NCBI RefSeq assembly: GCF_008710285.1
Contig: NZ_VYQF01000007.1
Coordinates: forward strand, 124,001 to 188,000
From: Ginsengibacter hankyongi
GTDB taxonomy: Bacteria > Bacteroidota > Bacteroidia > Chitinophagales > Chitinophagaceae
DNA: 64,000 nt
Reading direction: 5' to 3'
Made by a program: the position numbers and the translations under genes
Shown: piece after piece, positions 26,635 through 36,061 of the stretch
How the letters are laid out: each line of letters opens with the position of its first letter
Numbering within the stretch: the first letter of the stretch is position 1
The notes under the pieces: model-generated
Told to the model about the DNA's origin: nothing
Databases searched by the model: none
The model's input: only the letters and a program-made list of their open reading frames with translations

Positions 26635-26668
26635 AAGCCGTCTCATAATAAATTGGGGCGGCTTTTTT
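26635..26668 (+). terminator. Intrinsic terminator after infC
   Basis: AAGCCGTCTC (26635-26644) pairs with GGGGCGGCTT (26655-26664), allowing G-T pairs, and is followed by a T run. It lies 34 bases after the infC stop. Confidence 0.7.
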
Positions 26669-26777
26669 ATATACAACCGTTTTACATTTCAGGTAGTAGT
26701 TTTTTAAATTTTAATTGCCCAGACGTCTGAGTTGCAAGAATTGACTATATCTACAAATAGTTTATAATTTAACAAAA

Positions 26778-28382
26778 ATGAAATTCATGCAAAATATTTA
26801 TCCTGGAAAAAGCATTCAACTGCTTGCAGTGTGTATATTATTTTTTACAGCAACTCAAGCACAGTTATCTATTTCCAGTAAGATTTCGGTTTATAATATC
26901 ATTGATTATGGAGCCGTTGGTGATGGTAAAATTTCTAATACGGCTGCTATTCAAAAAGCAATAAATGATTGCCATAAGCATGGGGGAGGAACAATAGTGA
27001 TACCAGCCGGTAGCTTTATTACGGGTACGGTGAGGTTATTCAGCAATATGAACTTGTATCTTGAAGCCGGTGCTATCTTAACCGGCAGCACACAAAATAA
27101 TGACTATTTATATCAGAAAGATTTTGGCTTCAGTGGCCCCGGCGCCGGAATTAAAACAGGTATTCTTGTTGCACATCATGAACAAAATATTTCAATTTCG
27201 GGACAGGGCATTGTTACAGGTAACGGTACTTCGTTTATGTACATGGACAGCCTGCAGTATGGGATGGATTTTGCACCAAAATATACAAGACAAAAAGATA
27301 ATTATATGAATCCGAAATATGGACGTGATGATGGCCCTGTTTTATGGAAAGGTACTTACGAAGAGCGGCCCGGAGTAATGTTTATTTTTTCGGATTGTAA
27401 GAATATAACGATTAGGGATATACGATTGGAAGAATCTCCAAACTGGACTATTGCTTTTTTGAATTCGGAAGACATAAAAATAAATGGTATTTCCATCCTT
27501 AATAATATGAACATACCAAACAGTGATGGCATTGATATGTATGATTCGAAGAACATCACCATTTCTAATTGTAATATACAAGCCGGTGATGATGCTATAG
27601 CAGTGGTGAGTTCCAGCAACATTACCGCGTCCAATTGTATTTTGCATTCAAGGTCAAGTGGCATACGTATAGGATATAACGTGTTCAATCATAATAATTC
27701 CGGGAACCTGTTATTTAATAACATCAGCATTTATGATTCAAACAGAGGAATAGGAATTTATCAACGGCAGAAAGGGGACATGGAAAATATGGTCTTCTCA
27801 AATATCACTATAAGTACACGACTTCATAGCGGCCAATGGTGGGGGCATGGAGAACCCATACACATTTCATCTGTTCCCGGACTTGGCAGTAAAGAAACGG
27901 GTTGTATTCGCCATGTTCGCTTTTCAAATATTATTGCTTCGTCAGAATCAGGAATACTCGTGTATGCGGCATCCGGCGGTCTTATAGACGATATCTCTTT
28001 TGATAACATAACGTTGTCAATAAAACAAAGTTCTCTTGCGGAAGGTTATGGAGGCAACTTCGATTTAAGGCCGACTAATGATATAGCATTAGGAATATTT
28101 GAACATTCAATTCCCGCAATTTATTCTGAGAACGCTGATAACGTTTTTATGAAGGACGTGCATATCAATTGGGCAAAAGGTTTACCGTCGTATTTTACAC
28201 ATTCGGTGGAATGTAGAAATTTTGAAAGCGTTATTATCGATGGCTTGCACGAAAATATCGGTGGTAAAGGCAGGAACAAAGTGTCTACCTTATACCTACA
28301 CAAGGGTAAAACATCCATTGTGAAAGGTATTACTTCAACTGATAAAAATAAAAGGCTGGTGATTAAAGATGATAAGGGTTAA
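26778..28382 (+). CDS. Glycoside hydrolase family 28-like (polygalacturonase fold) secreted protein
   Basis: The 534-residue protein has a signal peptide (cleavage near TQAQ, residue 29) and then YNIIDYGAVGDGKISNTAAIQKAI, the typical start of pectin-lyase-like GH28 proteins. Right-handed beta-helix repeats follow. Catalytic-site aspartates are present in NSDGID (Asp250) and AGDDAI (Asp271-272). The GHG histidine motif of polygalacturonases reads SRSSGIRIG (291-299) here, and no RIK motif is seen. It may therefore be a relative acting on another pectic or rhamnose-containing glycan, or a weak enzyme. It stands alone with no SusCD pair nearby. Confidence 0.82.
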   Translation: MKFMQNIYPGKSIQLLAVCILFFTATQAQLSISSKISVYNIIDYGAVGDGKISNTAAIQKAINDCHKHGGGTIVIPAGSFITGTVRLFSNMNLYLEAGAILTGSTQNNDYLYQKDFGFSGPGAGIKTGILVAHHEQNISISGQGIVTGNGTSFMYMDSLQYGMDFAPKYTRQKDNYMNPKYGRDDGPVLWKGTYEERPGVMFIFSDCKNITIRDIRLEESPNWTIAFLNSEDIKINGISILNNMNIPNSDGIDMYDSKNITISNCNIQAGDDAIAVVSSSNITASNCILHSRSSGIRIGYNVFNHNNSGNLLFNNISIYDSNRGIGIYQRQKGDMENMVFSNITISTRLHSGQWWGHGEPIHISSVPGLGSKETGCIRHVRFSNIIASSESGILVYAASGGLIDDISFDNITLSIKQSSLAEGYGGNFDLRPTNDIALGIFEHSIPAIYSENADNVFMKDVHINWAKGLPSYFTHSVECRNFESVIIDGLHENIGGKGRNKVSTLYLHKGKTSIVKGITSTDKNKRLVIKDDKG

Positions 28383-28478
28383 GATTTTTAAAATATCTTA
28401 CGCAGCAAAACTAACGGTATACCATAACGAAATAATATTTTCAAATTCTTAAAATAAATATTCTAATATCAAACAATA

Positions 28479-29660
28479 TTAATTCATCGTAACATCAAAT
28501 TCTTTAGCCTCCTGTAAACTATAATCTACTACCACATTATATAAAGTATCTCTTTCTACAGGCTTGCGTTTTGCTTGTTTAATCAGCATCACTAATTCCT
28601 GGGTGGTCATTGAAGGCGTTTGTTCTTCGCTTCCTGCCATCGAATAAATTTTTGTGGAGTCATCAATAGTGCCATCAATATCATTTACACCAAAAGATAA
28701 AGCGAGCTGTGCATTTTGCCTTCCCAGCATTGGCCAGTAAGCTTTCAAATGCGGGAAGTTATCCATATAAATTCTTGCAACAGCATACATCTTCATATCT
28801 TCTGTTACAGATGATTCAGGCACATCGCTCATGTCATTATTCTTATTGCGGAATTTAAGCGGAATGAAAGTGTTGAAGCCATGAGTTTTATCTTGTAAAT
28901 TTCTTAACCTGCTCATGTGATCTATTCGATGACTATAACTTTCAATATGACCATATAACATGGTAGCATTGGTATGCATTCCTAAATTATGTGCAGCTTC
29001 ATGAATTTTTAACCATCCTTCGGCATTTACCTTATCTGCACTTATTTGTTGCCTTATTGTTTCATCAAATATTTCTGCCCCACCACCAGGTAATGATTGT
29101 AAGCCCGCGTCTTTCAATCTTTGCATTCCTTCTTCAATGCTAAGTTTGGCTTTTTTAAACATATAATCCAGTTCGACAGCGGTAAATCCTTTTATGTGCA
29201 AATCCGGCCGGTGTTGTTTTATCTGCGAAATGAAATCACAAAAAAAGTTTAGATCCATTTTTGGATGAACACCTCCAACAATATGAACTTCAGTTACGGG
29301 TTTACCGTCGTAACTTTTAACTATATCCATCATCTGATCCATACTTAATTGCCATCCCTTATCACGATGTGCATATAACCTCGAGTAAGAACAAAACTTG
29401 CACGAGAAAACACAAACGTTAGTAGGTTCAATATGAAAATTTCGATTGAAATAAGTGATATCTCCGTGTTTTTTTTCCCTGATATAATTAGCCAATGTTG
29501 CCACTAAACCAAGGCTTGCTTTTTCAAACAACAACAGGCCATCTTCATCAGTTATTCTTTCGCCGGCTATAATTTTTTTTGCTATTGTATTAAATTGTTT
29601 TCCCTCTTCAAATGAATTTATAACTTCTATAAGCTCATCTTCTTTGTTGGCTGTTATCAT
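28479..29660 (-). CDS. mqnE: Aminodeoxyfutalosine synthase MqnE (radical SAM)
   Basis: MqnE joins 3-enolpyruvyl-benzoate to SAM-derived adenosyl to make aminodeoxyfutalosine in the futalosine route to menaquinone. The 393-residue protein has the radical SAM cluster motif CVFSCKFC (Cys83, Cys87, Cys90). HIVGGVHPKMDL, SLPGGGAEIFDE, MHTNATMLYGHIE and AYWPMLGRQNAQL follow, matching the MqnE/MqnC/CofG group. Length and the HIEPTNVC start favour MqnE over MqnC. No other mqn gene lies in the window. The polyprenyl diphosphate synthase encoded at 2101-3063 could supply the side chain. Confidence 0.88.
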   Translation of the reverse strand: MITANKEDELIEVINSFEEGKQFNTIAKKIIAGERITDEDGLLLFEKASLGLVATLANYIREKKHGDITYFNRNFHIEPTNVCVFSCKFCSYSRLYAHRDKGWQLSMDQMMDIVKSYDGKPVTEVHIVGGVHPKMDLNFFCDFISQIKQHRPDLHIKGFTAVELDYMFKKAKLSIEEGMQRLKDAGLQSLPGGGAEIFDETIRQQISADKVNAEGWLKIHEAAHNLGMHTNATMLYGHIESYSHRIDHMSRLRNLQDKTHGFNTFIPLKFRNKNNDMSDVPESSVTEDMKMYAVARIYMDNFPHLKAYWPMLGRQNAQLALSFGVNDIDGTIDDSTKIYSMAGSEEQTPSMTTQELVMLIKQAKRKPVERDTLYNVVVDYSLQEAKEFDVTMN

Positions 29661-29687
29661 ATAGCAAAGTTAGTTAAGCAGCCTGTG

Positions 29688-29732
29688 TAAAACAAAAAGA
29701 GGTTACGCGTAGTTTAACCTCTTTTTGTTTTA
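29688..29732 (-). terminator. Strong hairpin terminator after the T9SS cargo gene
   Basis: A perfect 18-bp stem (29688-29705 with 29715-29732) and a 9-base loop, with A-rich/T-rich outer arms, lie 24 bases downstream of the minus-strand stop at 29756. It separates that gene from mqnE. Confidence 0.85.
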
Positions 29733-29755
29733 TGATCCAATAGTTAAACAATCCG

Positions 29756-32700
29756 CTATTGCTTAACTATTCGTTGTATCACAGTTTTATCAGTGTATTT
29801 AAGTTTTACAATATACACGCCGGGGGCTTCATTGCTGAGGTCAACGGGCATTTCGGTGTAGCCTGTTCCATTGTAATTTTTCATCCAAACCATTTGCCCA
29901 ACCGAATTATAAATTGCAACGCTTTGCAGCGTTGTTGGTACCGTGTAATTGCGAATGATGAAAGAATTTCTAAACGGACTTGGATACAAAAGATATCCCT
30001 GGTCTTTTAATCTTTGAGGAAGAATTTTAGAATAGATATTTATGTTATCGATGTATAGATTGTTTTGAGCGTTACTTTTTGCAGTAAAATAAACCTGGAA
30101 ATTTTTATTACCAATAACAGGGCTGAGATAAATATTAATATTCTTCCATTGAGTAGGCCCCGGAAAGAAAGACGTTGCAGACGGTAAGTTGGGATCACCA
30201 ATTGTTTGCAGATCCGCGCCCCATTTTTTCCAAATCGTTGTGAAGGTTTGGCCGCAATCCTGTGTTATTTGCAATTCAAGTGTATCCATAGGCATATTAG
30301 TACTGCCGGGATAAGTTGCTCCCTGTGAGTAGGCGTAATCGAAAGAGACAAAGAATGAATCTACCTTCGGATCGAACTTTATAACAGGAGAATAAAATTT
30401 ATCTTCCGTGTTGGAAGTTGGAGCATCAAAATTTCTAATAACCATAGAACCTAAACCTGTTTTCGCTGCTGAAGTTGTCCTCACCCATGTTAATCCGCCG
30501 TCAGGGTTTTGCGTGCTCCAGTTAACAGGCGGAAAAGTTGTAGTTTCAAATCCTTCTGTCACAGGTGCTTCTAAAATTGGTGAAATTTTTACTATTTTTC
30601 TAACAGTATCATTCCCGGGATATTGATCAGCAATACCGTTTGGATTGGTGCTAAAAATAGTAAGCACGTGCTCGCCGGTCGAAGAGGTGATTGCATTTAA
30701 AGTCACTACCTGTGAATTACATTTTGCAAGAGATCCCGTGTAATTAAATGTACTTATGCTTCCATTATCGATCTGGTAATTTATCGTCAACGTTTTTAAT
30801 GTATCAAATCCAAAATTTGCGATGGTAATCTCCGGGACAAAATCTGGAGTGCACAACGTTGTAAATGGTTTGTTTACAGAAAGAAGAGCAACATTTTCCT
30901 GCTTGGTATCTAACTTAGATATTGAAAAATTGTCGACATAAATATTATTACCAAAATCATTAACTGCTTTTATTCCTATTAGGATAAAAGGGGTACCAAT
31001 TTTACACGTTGAAATACTTACACTTTCATTGCGCCATTGTGATGCCGTAGGTACAAAAGAAGACTTAACAAAAACACCGCCGTTTGTGCTTAATGCGCTT
31101 CCGGATTTATGATAAGAGGTGGGAAGCCAGGTAGCACCGCAATCAGTTGAATAAACTATTTGTAAAGAGTCTATAGAAGTTGCATCGTATTGTGCATACG
31201 CCACATCAAAATTTATTCTTATTGAATCGGTATTAACTATATCAATTTTGGGCGATTGTAAAATATCAACTGCTTTGGTTGTTTGATAATTAAATGCATT
31301 TAACCTCATTGAAGCAACACCGCTTTTGCTGGCAACTGTAGTTCGTTCCCAGGTGAGGCCTCCGTCAGGATTGTTTAAAGACCATCCGTCGGCAGGTGGG
31401 AACGTAGCGCTTTCGAATCCTTCAACATCCGGCAGACTTAGTGTGGGAAGAACTGAAAACGAAACAACACTCGTGTCGTTTGCAGTCCTTTGGTCAGTCA
31501 CGCCGTCAGGTTCAAATGTATACACCTGTAAGATATGATTGCCTGGTGGTGGATTTAGAGGTAAAGGAATGGCTACATCAGTTGACCCATATAAAGAAAT
31601 GCTTAAGCCCGTTAATGTATCAATACCAACATTTACACCATCTAATATTAAACCTAATTTTACAGTTTTTAATGTGTCCATTCCTACGTTCTTAATTGTA
31701 ACCAACGGATTTATAGGTAATGTGCAATATGGAAGCGTTCCGTTGGGCTGGCTTATAGCTGATACAGTAACATCACTATTAAAAGTTAAGAAGGAAACTT
31801 CCGCCCACCATACTCCATATCTTGAATCATTATCTGCGGCTGACAGCCTTTGATCAGCGTATTGCTGAATAGTCCATAAATCTCCTGTTACCGGATCAAC
31901 GGCAGAATGGCTGTAATCGCCCCATCTCGCTCTGCCGCTTCCATAATCTTTCCAATAAGTACTTATGCCGCCTTTATAAATGTATTCATCATCTGTAGTA
32001 TTTAAAGGAGTTGAAGAAGTACGTGTACTGTATGCTGCGTTAATTCTTGTAGTGGGAGATGAGATGGAATAGCCAATAATGACATTTTCGGCAGGATTAA
32101 CTGCAATCGTTGGATAGTAGCGCGATATGAGGCCTGCGGGATCATCAATTCTTCCTCTTTGCAAAACAGTTCCTGTTGTAGTCAATTGCCACCATTGTAC
32201 AGCGGTGTGATTAAAACCTGTTGCAGGTAAACCTATATGATGAGCGCACCATATTTTTCCATTTACCATTTGAGCCGAGCTAATTCTTGCATCGTTTACT
32301 GCCACTTTTCTTGTCTCTTCTTCCTGCGGTGCCAGGTTACCTAAATCTGCATCTGCCCAGGAAGAACCGCCTGAAGGGAAAACCGCACTGGAGGTGTTCC
32401 ATGTGAGGTTTGGAAGTGTGCCTGTTATGGAACTTAACCTTATAGCTGAAGCACCGCCGTTCCAGTTCTGCACAATATAAAAAGTCGACGCAGGCGAAGT
32501 TAATCCCATGGCTGTAACAGGGCAGGGAACATCTCCATCTGCGGTCGTTTTTTCAATTGTTTGTGCATTTGTCCCAAATGAAATGGGCTTTCCTGCGGCC
32601 AGACTATCTTTATTAAAACAAAATAAAATGGGGCCGGTAAAATTTACACCATTGGGAAACTTTCTCCCGGTAACTACCAACAACTTATTATCGAATCCAA

Positions 32701-33355
32701 GATAAGGATGATCAAGAAGTAGCGCTCCATCGGTAGAAGCTGGTGTGAAACTATACCTGTACCAGTTTCCTGCAGGATCAGAAGTTTGCGATACGGCTAT
32801 AAAAACCTTGTTGGTGGTTGATGTTGATATTCCGCTTAACCAATACCTGTTAATATAAGGGTCAAATTGTATATAGGGATCAGACATTCCGGGGTTATTA
32901 AAAAAAGCAGGAAACGTAACCTTGCTTAACACCGCGCCACCGTTTTTTGAATGAACAATTACAAATTCATTGGTAGCAGTAACTACTTCGTTTAATCCAA
33001 CCGCCCCCATACAATCGGGTGGTATAAAATTTATTGGATCAATGTGTCCTAAAAAGCTTTGTAAGGGCAGAGGTGATGGCAATTCAACAGTATTTGGAAC
33101 AGGAATGGATTCGATTTTCTGTTTTATTATTTTGGCATTATATGGAAAAGGTAAATTGCCTTTAAGGTATCTCCATCCACCGTCTATCTCATGTTCCCCT
33201 TCGATTTTAAAAGATTGGGTCGCCTGGATTTGTGCCAACTCAGTAAAATTAAACGTCTCTGCTTTTATCTGTTGAGCGTAAACATTTGATACTGTAATTG
33301 AACAAAACAAGAATAAAAAAACACTCGGAATTGAGTGCAAGGTCATTTTTTTCAA
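29756..33355 (-). CDS. Large secreted protein with T9SS type A sorting domain, CARDB-like and choice-of-anchor-J repeats
   Basis: The 1199-residue protein has a signal peptide (about 1-28, ending VYAQ). A large N-terminal region follows to about 530, with tryptophan/glycine-rich, propeller-like sequence but no family I can name. There are then two copies of a module: a CARDB-like beta domain (TIKNVGMDTLKTVKLGL; ITIANFGFDTLKTLTINY) followed by a choice-of-anchor-J/MAM-like domain (EGFESATFPPADGWSLNNPD; EGFETTTFPPVNWSTQNPD). The last 85 residues are a T9SS type A sorting domain (YPSPFRNSF, then GVYIVKLKY and QRIVKQ). It should be exported across both membranes and anchored or released. Single gene, own terminator. 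Confidence 0.88.
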   Translation of the reverse strand: MKKMTLHSIPSVFLFLFCSITVSNVYAQQIKAETFNFTELAQIQATQSFKIEGEHEIDGGWRYLKGNLPFPYNAKIIKQKIESIPVPNTVELPSPLPLQSFLGHIDPINFIPPDCMGAVGLNEVVTATNEFVIVHSKNGGAVLSKVTFPAFFNNPGMSDPYIQFDPYINRYWLSGISTSTTNKVFIAVSQTSDPAGNWYRYSFTPASTDGALLLDHPYLGFDNKLLVVTGRKFPNGVNFTGPILFCFNKDSLAAGKPISFGTNAQTIEKTTADGDVPCPVTAMGLTSPASTFYIVQNWNGGASAIRLSSITGTLPNLTWNTSSAVFPSGGSSWADADLGNLAPQEEETRKVAVNDARISSAQMVNGKIWCAHHIGLPATGFNHTAVQWWQLTTTGTVLQRGRIDDPAGLISRYYPTIAVNPAENVIIGYSISSPTTRINAAYSTRTSSTPLNTTDDEYIYKGGISTYWKDYGSGRARWGDYSHSAVDPVTGDLWTIQQYADQRLSAADNDSRYGVWWAEVSFLTFNSDVTVSAISQPNGTLPYCTLPINPLVTIKNVGMDTLKTVKLGLILDGVNVGIDTLTGLSISLYGSTDVAIPLPLNPPPGNHILQVYTFEPDGVTDQRTANDTSVVSFSVLPTLSLPDVEGFESATFPPADGWSLNNPDGGLTWERTTVASKSGVASMRLNAFNYQTTKAVDILQSPKIDIVNTDSIRINFDVAYAQYDATSIDSLQIVYSTDCGATWLPTSYHKSGSALSTNGGVFVKSSFVPTASQWRNESVSISTCKIGTPFILIGIKAVNDFGNNIYVDNFSISKLDTKQENVALLSVNKPFTTLCTPDFVPEITIANFGFDTLKTLTINYQIDNGSISTFNYTGSLAKCNSQVVTLNAITSSTGEHVLTIFSTNPNGIADQYPGNDTVRKIVKISPILEAPVTEGFETTTFPPVNWSTQNPDGGLTWVRTTSAAKTGLGSMVIRNFDAPTSNTEDKFYSPVIKFDPKVDSFFVSFDYAYSQGATYPGSTNMPMDTLELQITQDCGQTFTTIWKKWGADLQTIGDPNLPSATSFFPGPTQWKNINIYLSPVIGNKNFQVYFTAKSNAQNNLYIDNINIYSKILPQRLKDQGYLLYPSPFRNSFIIRNYTVPTTLQSVAIYNSVGQMVWMKNYNGTGYTEMPVDLSNEAPGVYIVKLKYTDKTVIQRIVKQ

Positions 33356-33637
33356 TACGGATAATTTATATTTTAAAGTATTCCTGTAAACAAGTGAAAA
33401 GCCTTTTGGCTATGCTAAAATACCATTTTCTTTTCATTCAAAAACTTAACAGGTTGCAATTTTATTAATTCTCTTATCTTTCAAAATAATTCCGAATTGC
33501 TACCTGGAGAATATTAACCATACTTAATTATAGTAAACCTGGTAAACTTGTTATAGATTGCCTTAAACAAAAAAATATTATTCTTAAAACAGCGTAAAAA
33601 TGAAAATTGTTTTATTCAATTAATCAAAAATGAAGAT

Positions 33638-34912
33638 ATGTTGAGTATAAAAAAGCGCCTTATCCTGATGAATTTCCTGGAGTTTTTTGTTTGGGGCTCA
33701 TGGCTTATTTCGTTAGGAGGATACATGTTTAGTGTTTTGCATGCCACCGGAACTCAAATTGGGCTTACTTATGGAACGATGGGAATTGCGTCTCTTTTTA
33801 TGCCTGCCCTAATGGGAATTATTGCGGACAGGTGGGTTAATGCTGAAAGGGTTTTGGGAATCTGTCATTTAATTGGAGCAGCGTTACTGTTTTGGGCATC
33901 AAGGGTACAAAATCCATCAACCATGTATTGGGTAATGCTATTTAATGCCATGTTCTTTATGCCAACTATCGCTTTGAATAATACCGTTTCCTACATAACT
34001 TTAGAAAAGATGGGGTTTGATATCATAAAAATTTTTCCACCGATCAGGGTATGGGGAACTGTAGGTTTTATTGTTGCAGTTTGGGTAGTTGATTTATTTA
34101 ACTGGACGTTAACTCCCAACCAGTTCATTGTTAGTGCAGTGGCTTCCGTCTGTTTAGCAATGTATAGTTTTACAATGCCTGCCTGCGAACCTGCCAAAAC
34201 ATCTAAGTCTGTTTCATGGGTATCTTCTTTTGGTTTGGATGCATTCGTACTCTTTAAAAGAAAACGAATGGTTATATTTTTTTTATTTGCAATGCTTTTA
34301 GGAGCAGCGCTTCAAATAACCAATGCCTTTGGCAAACCATTTTTGGACGACTTTGGAAAGATTGATGCTTACAAAAATACTTTTGGTGTTAAACATTCAA
34401 ATATTCTTATTTCAATTTCACAGATTTCTGAAACGTTATTTATCCTCGCTATTCCATTTTTTCTTCGCAGGTTTGGAATTAAAATCGTAATGCTCATCAG
34501 CATTTTCTCATGGGTTTTCAGGTTTGGATTATTTGGTATTGGAAATCCCGGAAGTGGTCTATGGCTGCTGGTTCTATCAATGATTATTTACGGAATGGCT
34601 TTCGATTTTTTTAATATTTCGGGTTCCTTGTTTGTAGAGAAGGAAGCTGATGTAAAAATCAGGGCCAGTGCACAGGGATTGTTTATGGTAATGACTAACG
34701 GTATAGGCGCCTATTTGGGCGGCCTTTTCAGCGGAATGGTAGTTGATCATTTTACGGTAAATAGCGTAACCGACTGGAGGGGTACCTGGTTTACTTTTGC
34801 AGGGTATGCTTTAGTGTTAGGAATTGTGTTCCCATTTATTTTTAAATATAAGCATGAGCAAAAGCCTGAACAAAATATCCATCCACAGCCATTTATAGTG
34901 GCTAGAAAATAA
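33638..34912 (+). CDS. Nucleoside:proton symporter, NupG family (MFS)
   Basis: The 424-residue protein has about 12 hydrophobic segments and the NupG-family start (LILMNFLEFFVWGSWLISLG), a hallmark of the nucleoside:H+ symporter subfamily. The central FLLFAMLLGAALQITNAFG and MIIYGMAFDFFNISGSLFVE segments also fit. It should import purine or pyrimidine nucleosides across the inner membrane. A small anchored protein is encoded 26 bp downstream in the same direction. The 282 bp upstream of it hold no gene that I can see. Confidence 0.9.
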   Translation: MLSIKKRLILMNFLEFFVWGSWLISLGGYMFSVLHATGTQIGLTYGTMGIASLFMPALMGIIADRWVNAERVLGICHLIGAALLFWASRVQNPSTMYWVMLFNAMFFMPTIALNNTVSYITLEKMGFDIIKIFPPIRVWGTVGFIVAVWVVDLFNWTLTPNQFIVSAVASVCLAMYSFTMPACEPAKTSKSVSWVSSFGLDAFVLFKRKRMVIFFLFAMLLGAALQITNAFGKPFLDDFGKIDAYKNTFGVKHSNILISISQISETLFILAIPFFLRRFGIKIVMLISIFSWVFRFGLFGIGNPGSGLWLLVLSMIIYGMAFDFFNISGSLFVEKEADVKIRASAQGLFMVMTNGIGAYLGGLFSGMVVDHFTVNSVTDWRGTWFTFAGYALVLGIVFPFIFKYKHEQKPEQNIHPQPFIVARK

Positions 34913-34938
34913 TTCTGATTACTCTTAAATTAACTTGT

Positions 34939-35331
34939 ATGAGACGAAGAAATTTTTTTACCTATTTCATCATTATAATAATAGCAGGCCTTGGCATCTT
35001 TTTTTACACTCACTTCTACTGGCAGTTCGGGAGTGGCACCAAAGCGGGAACATTAAATACGTTTATGCGTAAAGGCTATGTGTTCAAAACTTACGAAGGA
35101 AAAATTATTCAAAGTGGTTTTAAAGCAAATGTGCAAAGCAATGAATTTAATTTCAGTGTCACCAAAGAAAGCGTTGCCCAAACTTTATTAAATAATGCCG
35201 GAAGAGAAGTAGAAGTCCATTATATAGAATATTTTGGTGCCTTGCCGTGGCGTGGTATGGAAAAATATATCGTAGATAGTGTATATGAAGTAAGAGGCTC
35301 CGATACCAAAAACGGAATTAGCCCTAAATAA
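34939..35331 (+). CDS. Small membrane-anchored protein of unknown function
   Basis: The 130-residue protein has one N-terminal membrane helix (about 6-24). A soluble periplasmic domain follows with GTKAGTLNTFMRKGYVFKTYEGKI (about residues 34-57), a pattern I associate with short conserved Bacteroidota proteins that databases sometimes mislabel as 6-phosphogluconate dehydrogenase. The size and lack of a nucleotide-binding motif rule out that enzyme. It lies 26 bp after the nucleoside transporter gene, so the two may be co-transcribed. Function unknown. Confidence 0.72.
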   Translation: MRRRNFFTYFIIIIIAGLGIFFYTHFYWQFGSGTKAGTLNTFMRKGYVFKTYEGKIIQSGFKANVQSNEFNFSVTKESVAQTLLNNAGREVEVHYIEYFGALPWRGMEKYIVDSVYEVRGSDTKNGISPK

Positions 35332-35416
35332 TATTTTTTGCACTGCAAATCTCCTGGGTGATTTCTCTATTTTTTTTTAAAGTATTTGGAAGTTTAGCAA
35401 TTTTTAGCTTGCTTTG

Positions 35417-35445
35417 TTAACTATTTGGTTAAACTATATGGTTAA
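35417..35445. promoter_or_regulatory. Tandem operator-like repeats at the start of the TetR gene
   Basis: AACTATTTGGTTA (35419-35431) and AACTATATGGTTA (35432-35444) form a back-to-back 13-bp direct repeat with one mismatch. Each sits in an imperfect TTAAC...GTTAA palindrome. The second copy covers the preferred ATG at 35438, a place suited to autorepression. Confidence 0.5.
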
Positions 35446-36055
35446 GGTGAAAATTGAAAAAACAGCTGAAGAAAAAATTCTTGTTGCGGCAAAGAAAGTT
35501 TTCGTTGCAAAGGGCATGTATGGAGCACGTATGCAGGATATTGCCGATGAAGCAGGAATAAACAAAGCTTTACTGCATTACTATTTCAGGAGCAAGGAAA
35601 AATTATTTGAAGTAATTTTTATGGAGGCTGCGCAAAAGCTGTTTCCAAAAATCAATTCCATTTTTGAATCAGATAGTTCTTTATTTGAAAAAATCGAAAA
35701 GTTTGCTGAAGAATATATAACCATAATTTCAGAAAACCCTTATCTGCCTTTGTTTGTGTTGAATGAAGTGAGCCAGGACCCTGAAATTTTTATAAAAAAA
35801 ATATGGGGAAAACAAAATCTTCCGAAACCACAAAAATTCCTTGAGCAAATTGAGAAAGAAGTAAGAAAAGGAACGATAAAAAAAATTAGCTCTTTGCATT
35901 TATTGCTCAACCTCATTTCGCTCTCCATATTTCCTTTTGTAGCAAAATCTATGATACAGTTTACGATGGGATTGGATGAACTTCAGTTCAGAAATGTAAT
36001 GGAACAGCGAAAAAAAGAAGTTTCAAAATTTATTATTGATTCAATAAAAAGGTAA
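35438..36055 (+). CDS. TetR/AcrR-family transcriptional regulator of the efflux operon
   Basis: From the ATG at 35438 the protein is 205 residues (MVKVKIEKTAEEKIL). The N-terminal TetR helix-turn-helix is complete (AAKKVFVAKGMYGARMQDIADEAGINKALLHYYF, residues about 17-50, named here only as a region). The C-terminal ligand domain has no recognisable signature. An in-frame ATG at 35414 adds eight residues lacking homology to the family. It is the first gene of a seven-gene set with a TolC-like protein 6 bp downstream, and probably represses its own operon in the absence of a drug or lipid signal. Confidence 0.9.
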   Translation: MVKVKIEKTAEEKILVAAKKVFVAKGMYGARMQDIADEAGINKALLHYYFRSKEKLFEVIFMEAAQKLFPKINSIFESDSSLFEKIEKFAEEYITIISENPYLPLFVLNEVSQDPEIFIKKIWGKQNLPKPQKFLEQIEKEVRKGTIKKISSLHLLLNLISLSIFPFVAKSMIQFTMGLDELQFRNVMEQRKKEVSKFIIDSIKR

Positions 36056-36061
36056 TCTTTT

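Noticed and set aside
30408-32705. Plus-strand open frames opposite the T9SS cargo gene
   Set aside because: They follow the beta-rich coding strand of the 1199-residue gene and have no motifs or leader signals of their own.
34939-35331. Annotation as 6-phosphogluconate dehydrogenase
   Set aside because: The 130-residue anchored protein has no NADP-binding motif and is far too short; I treat the name as a database error for related proteins.
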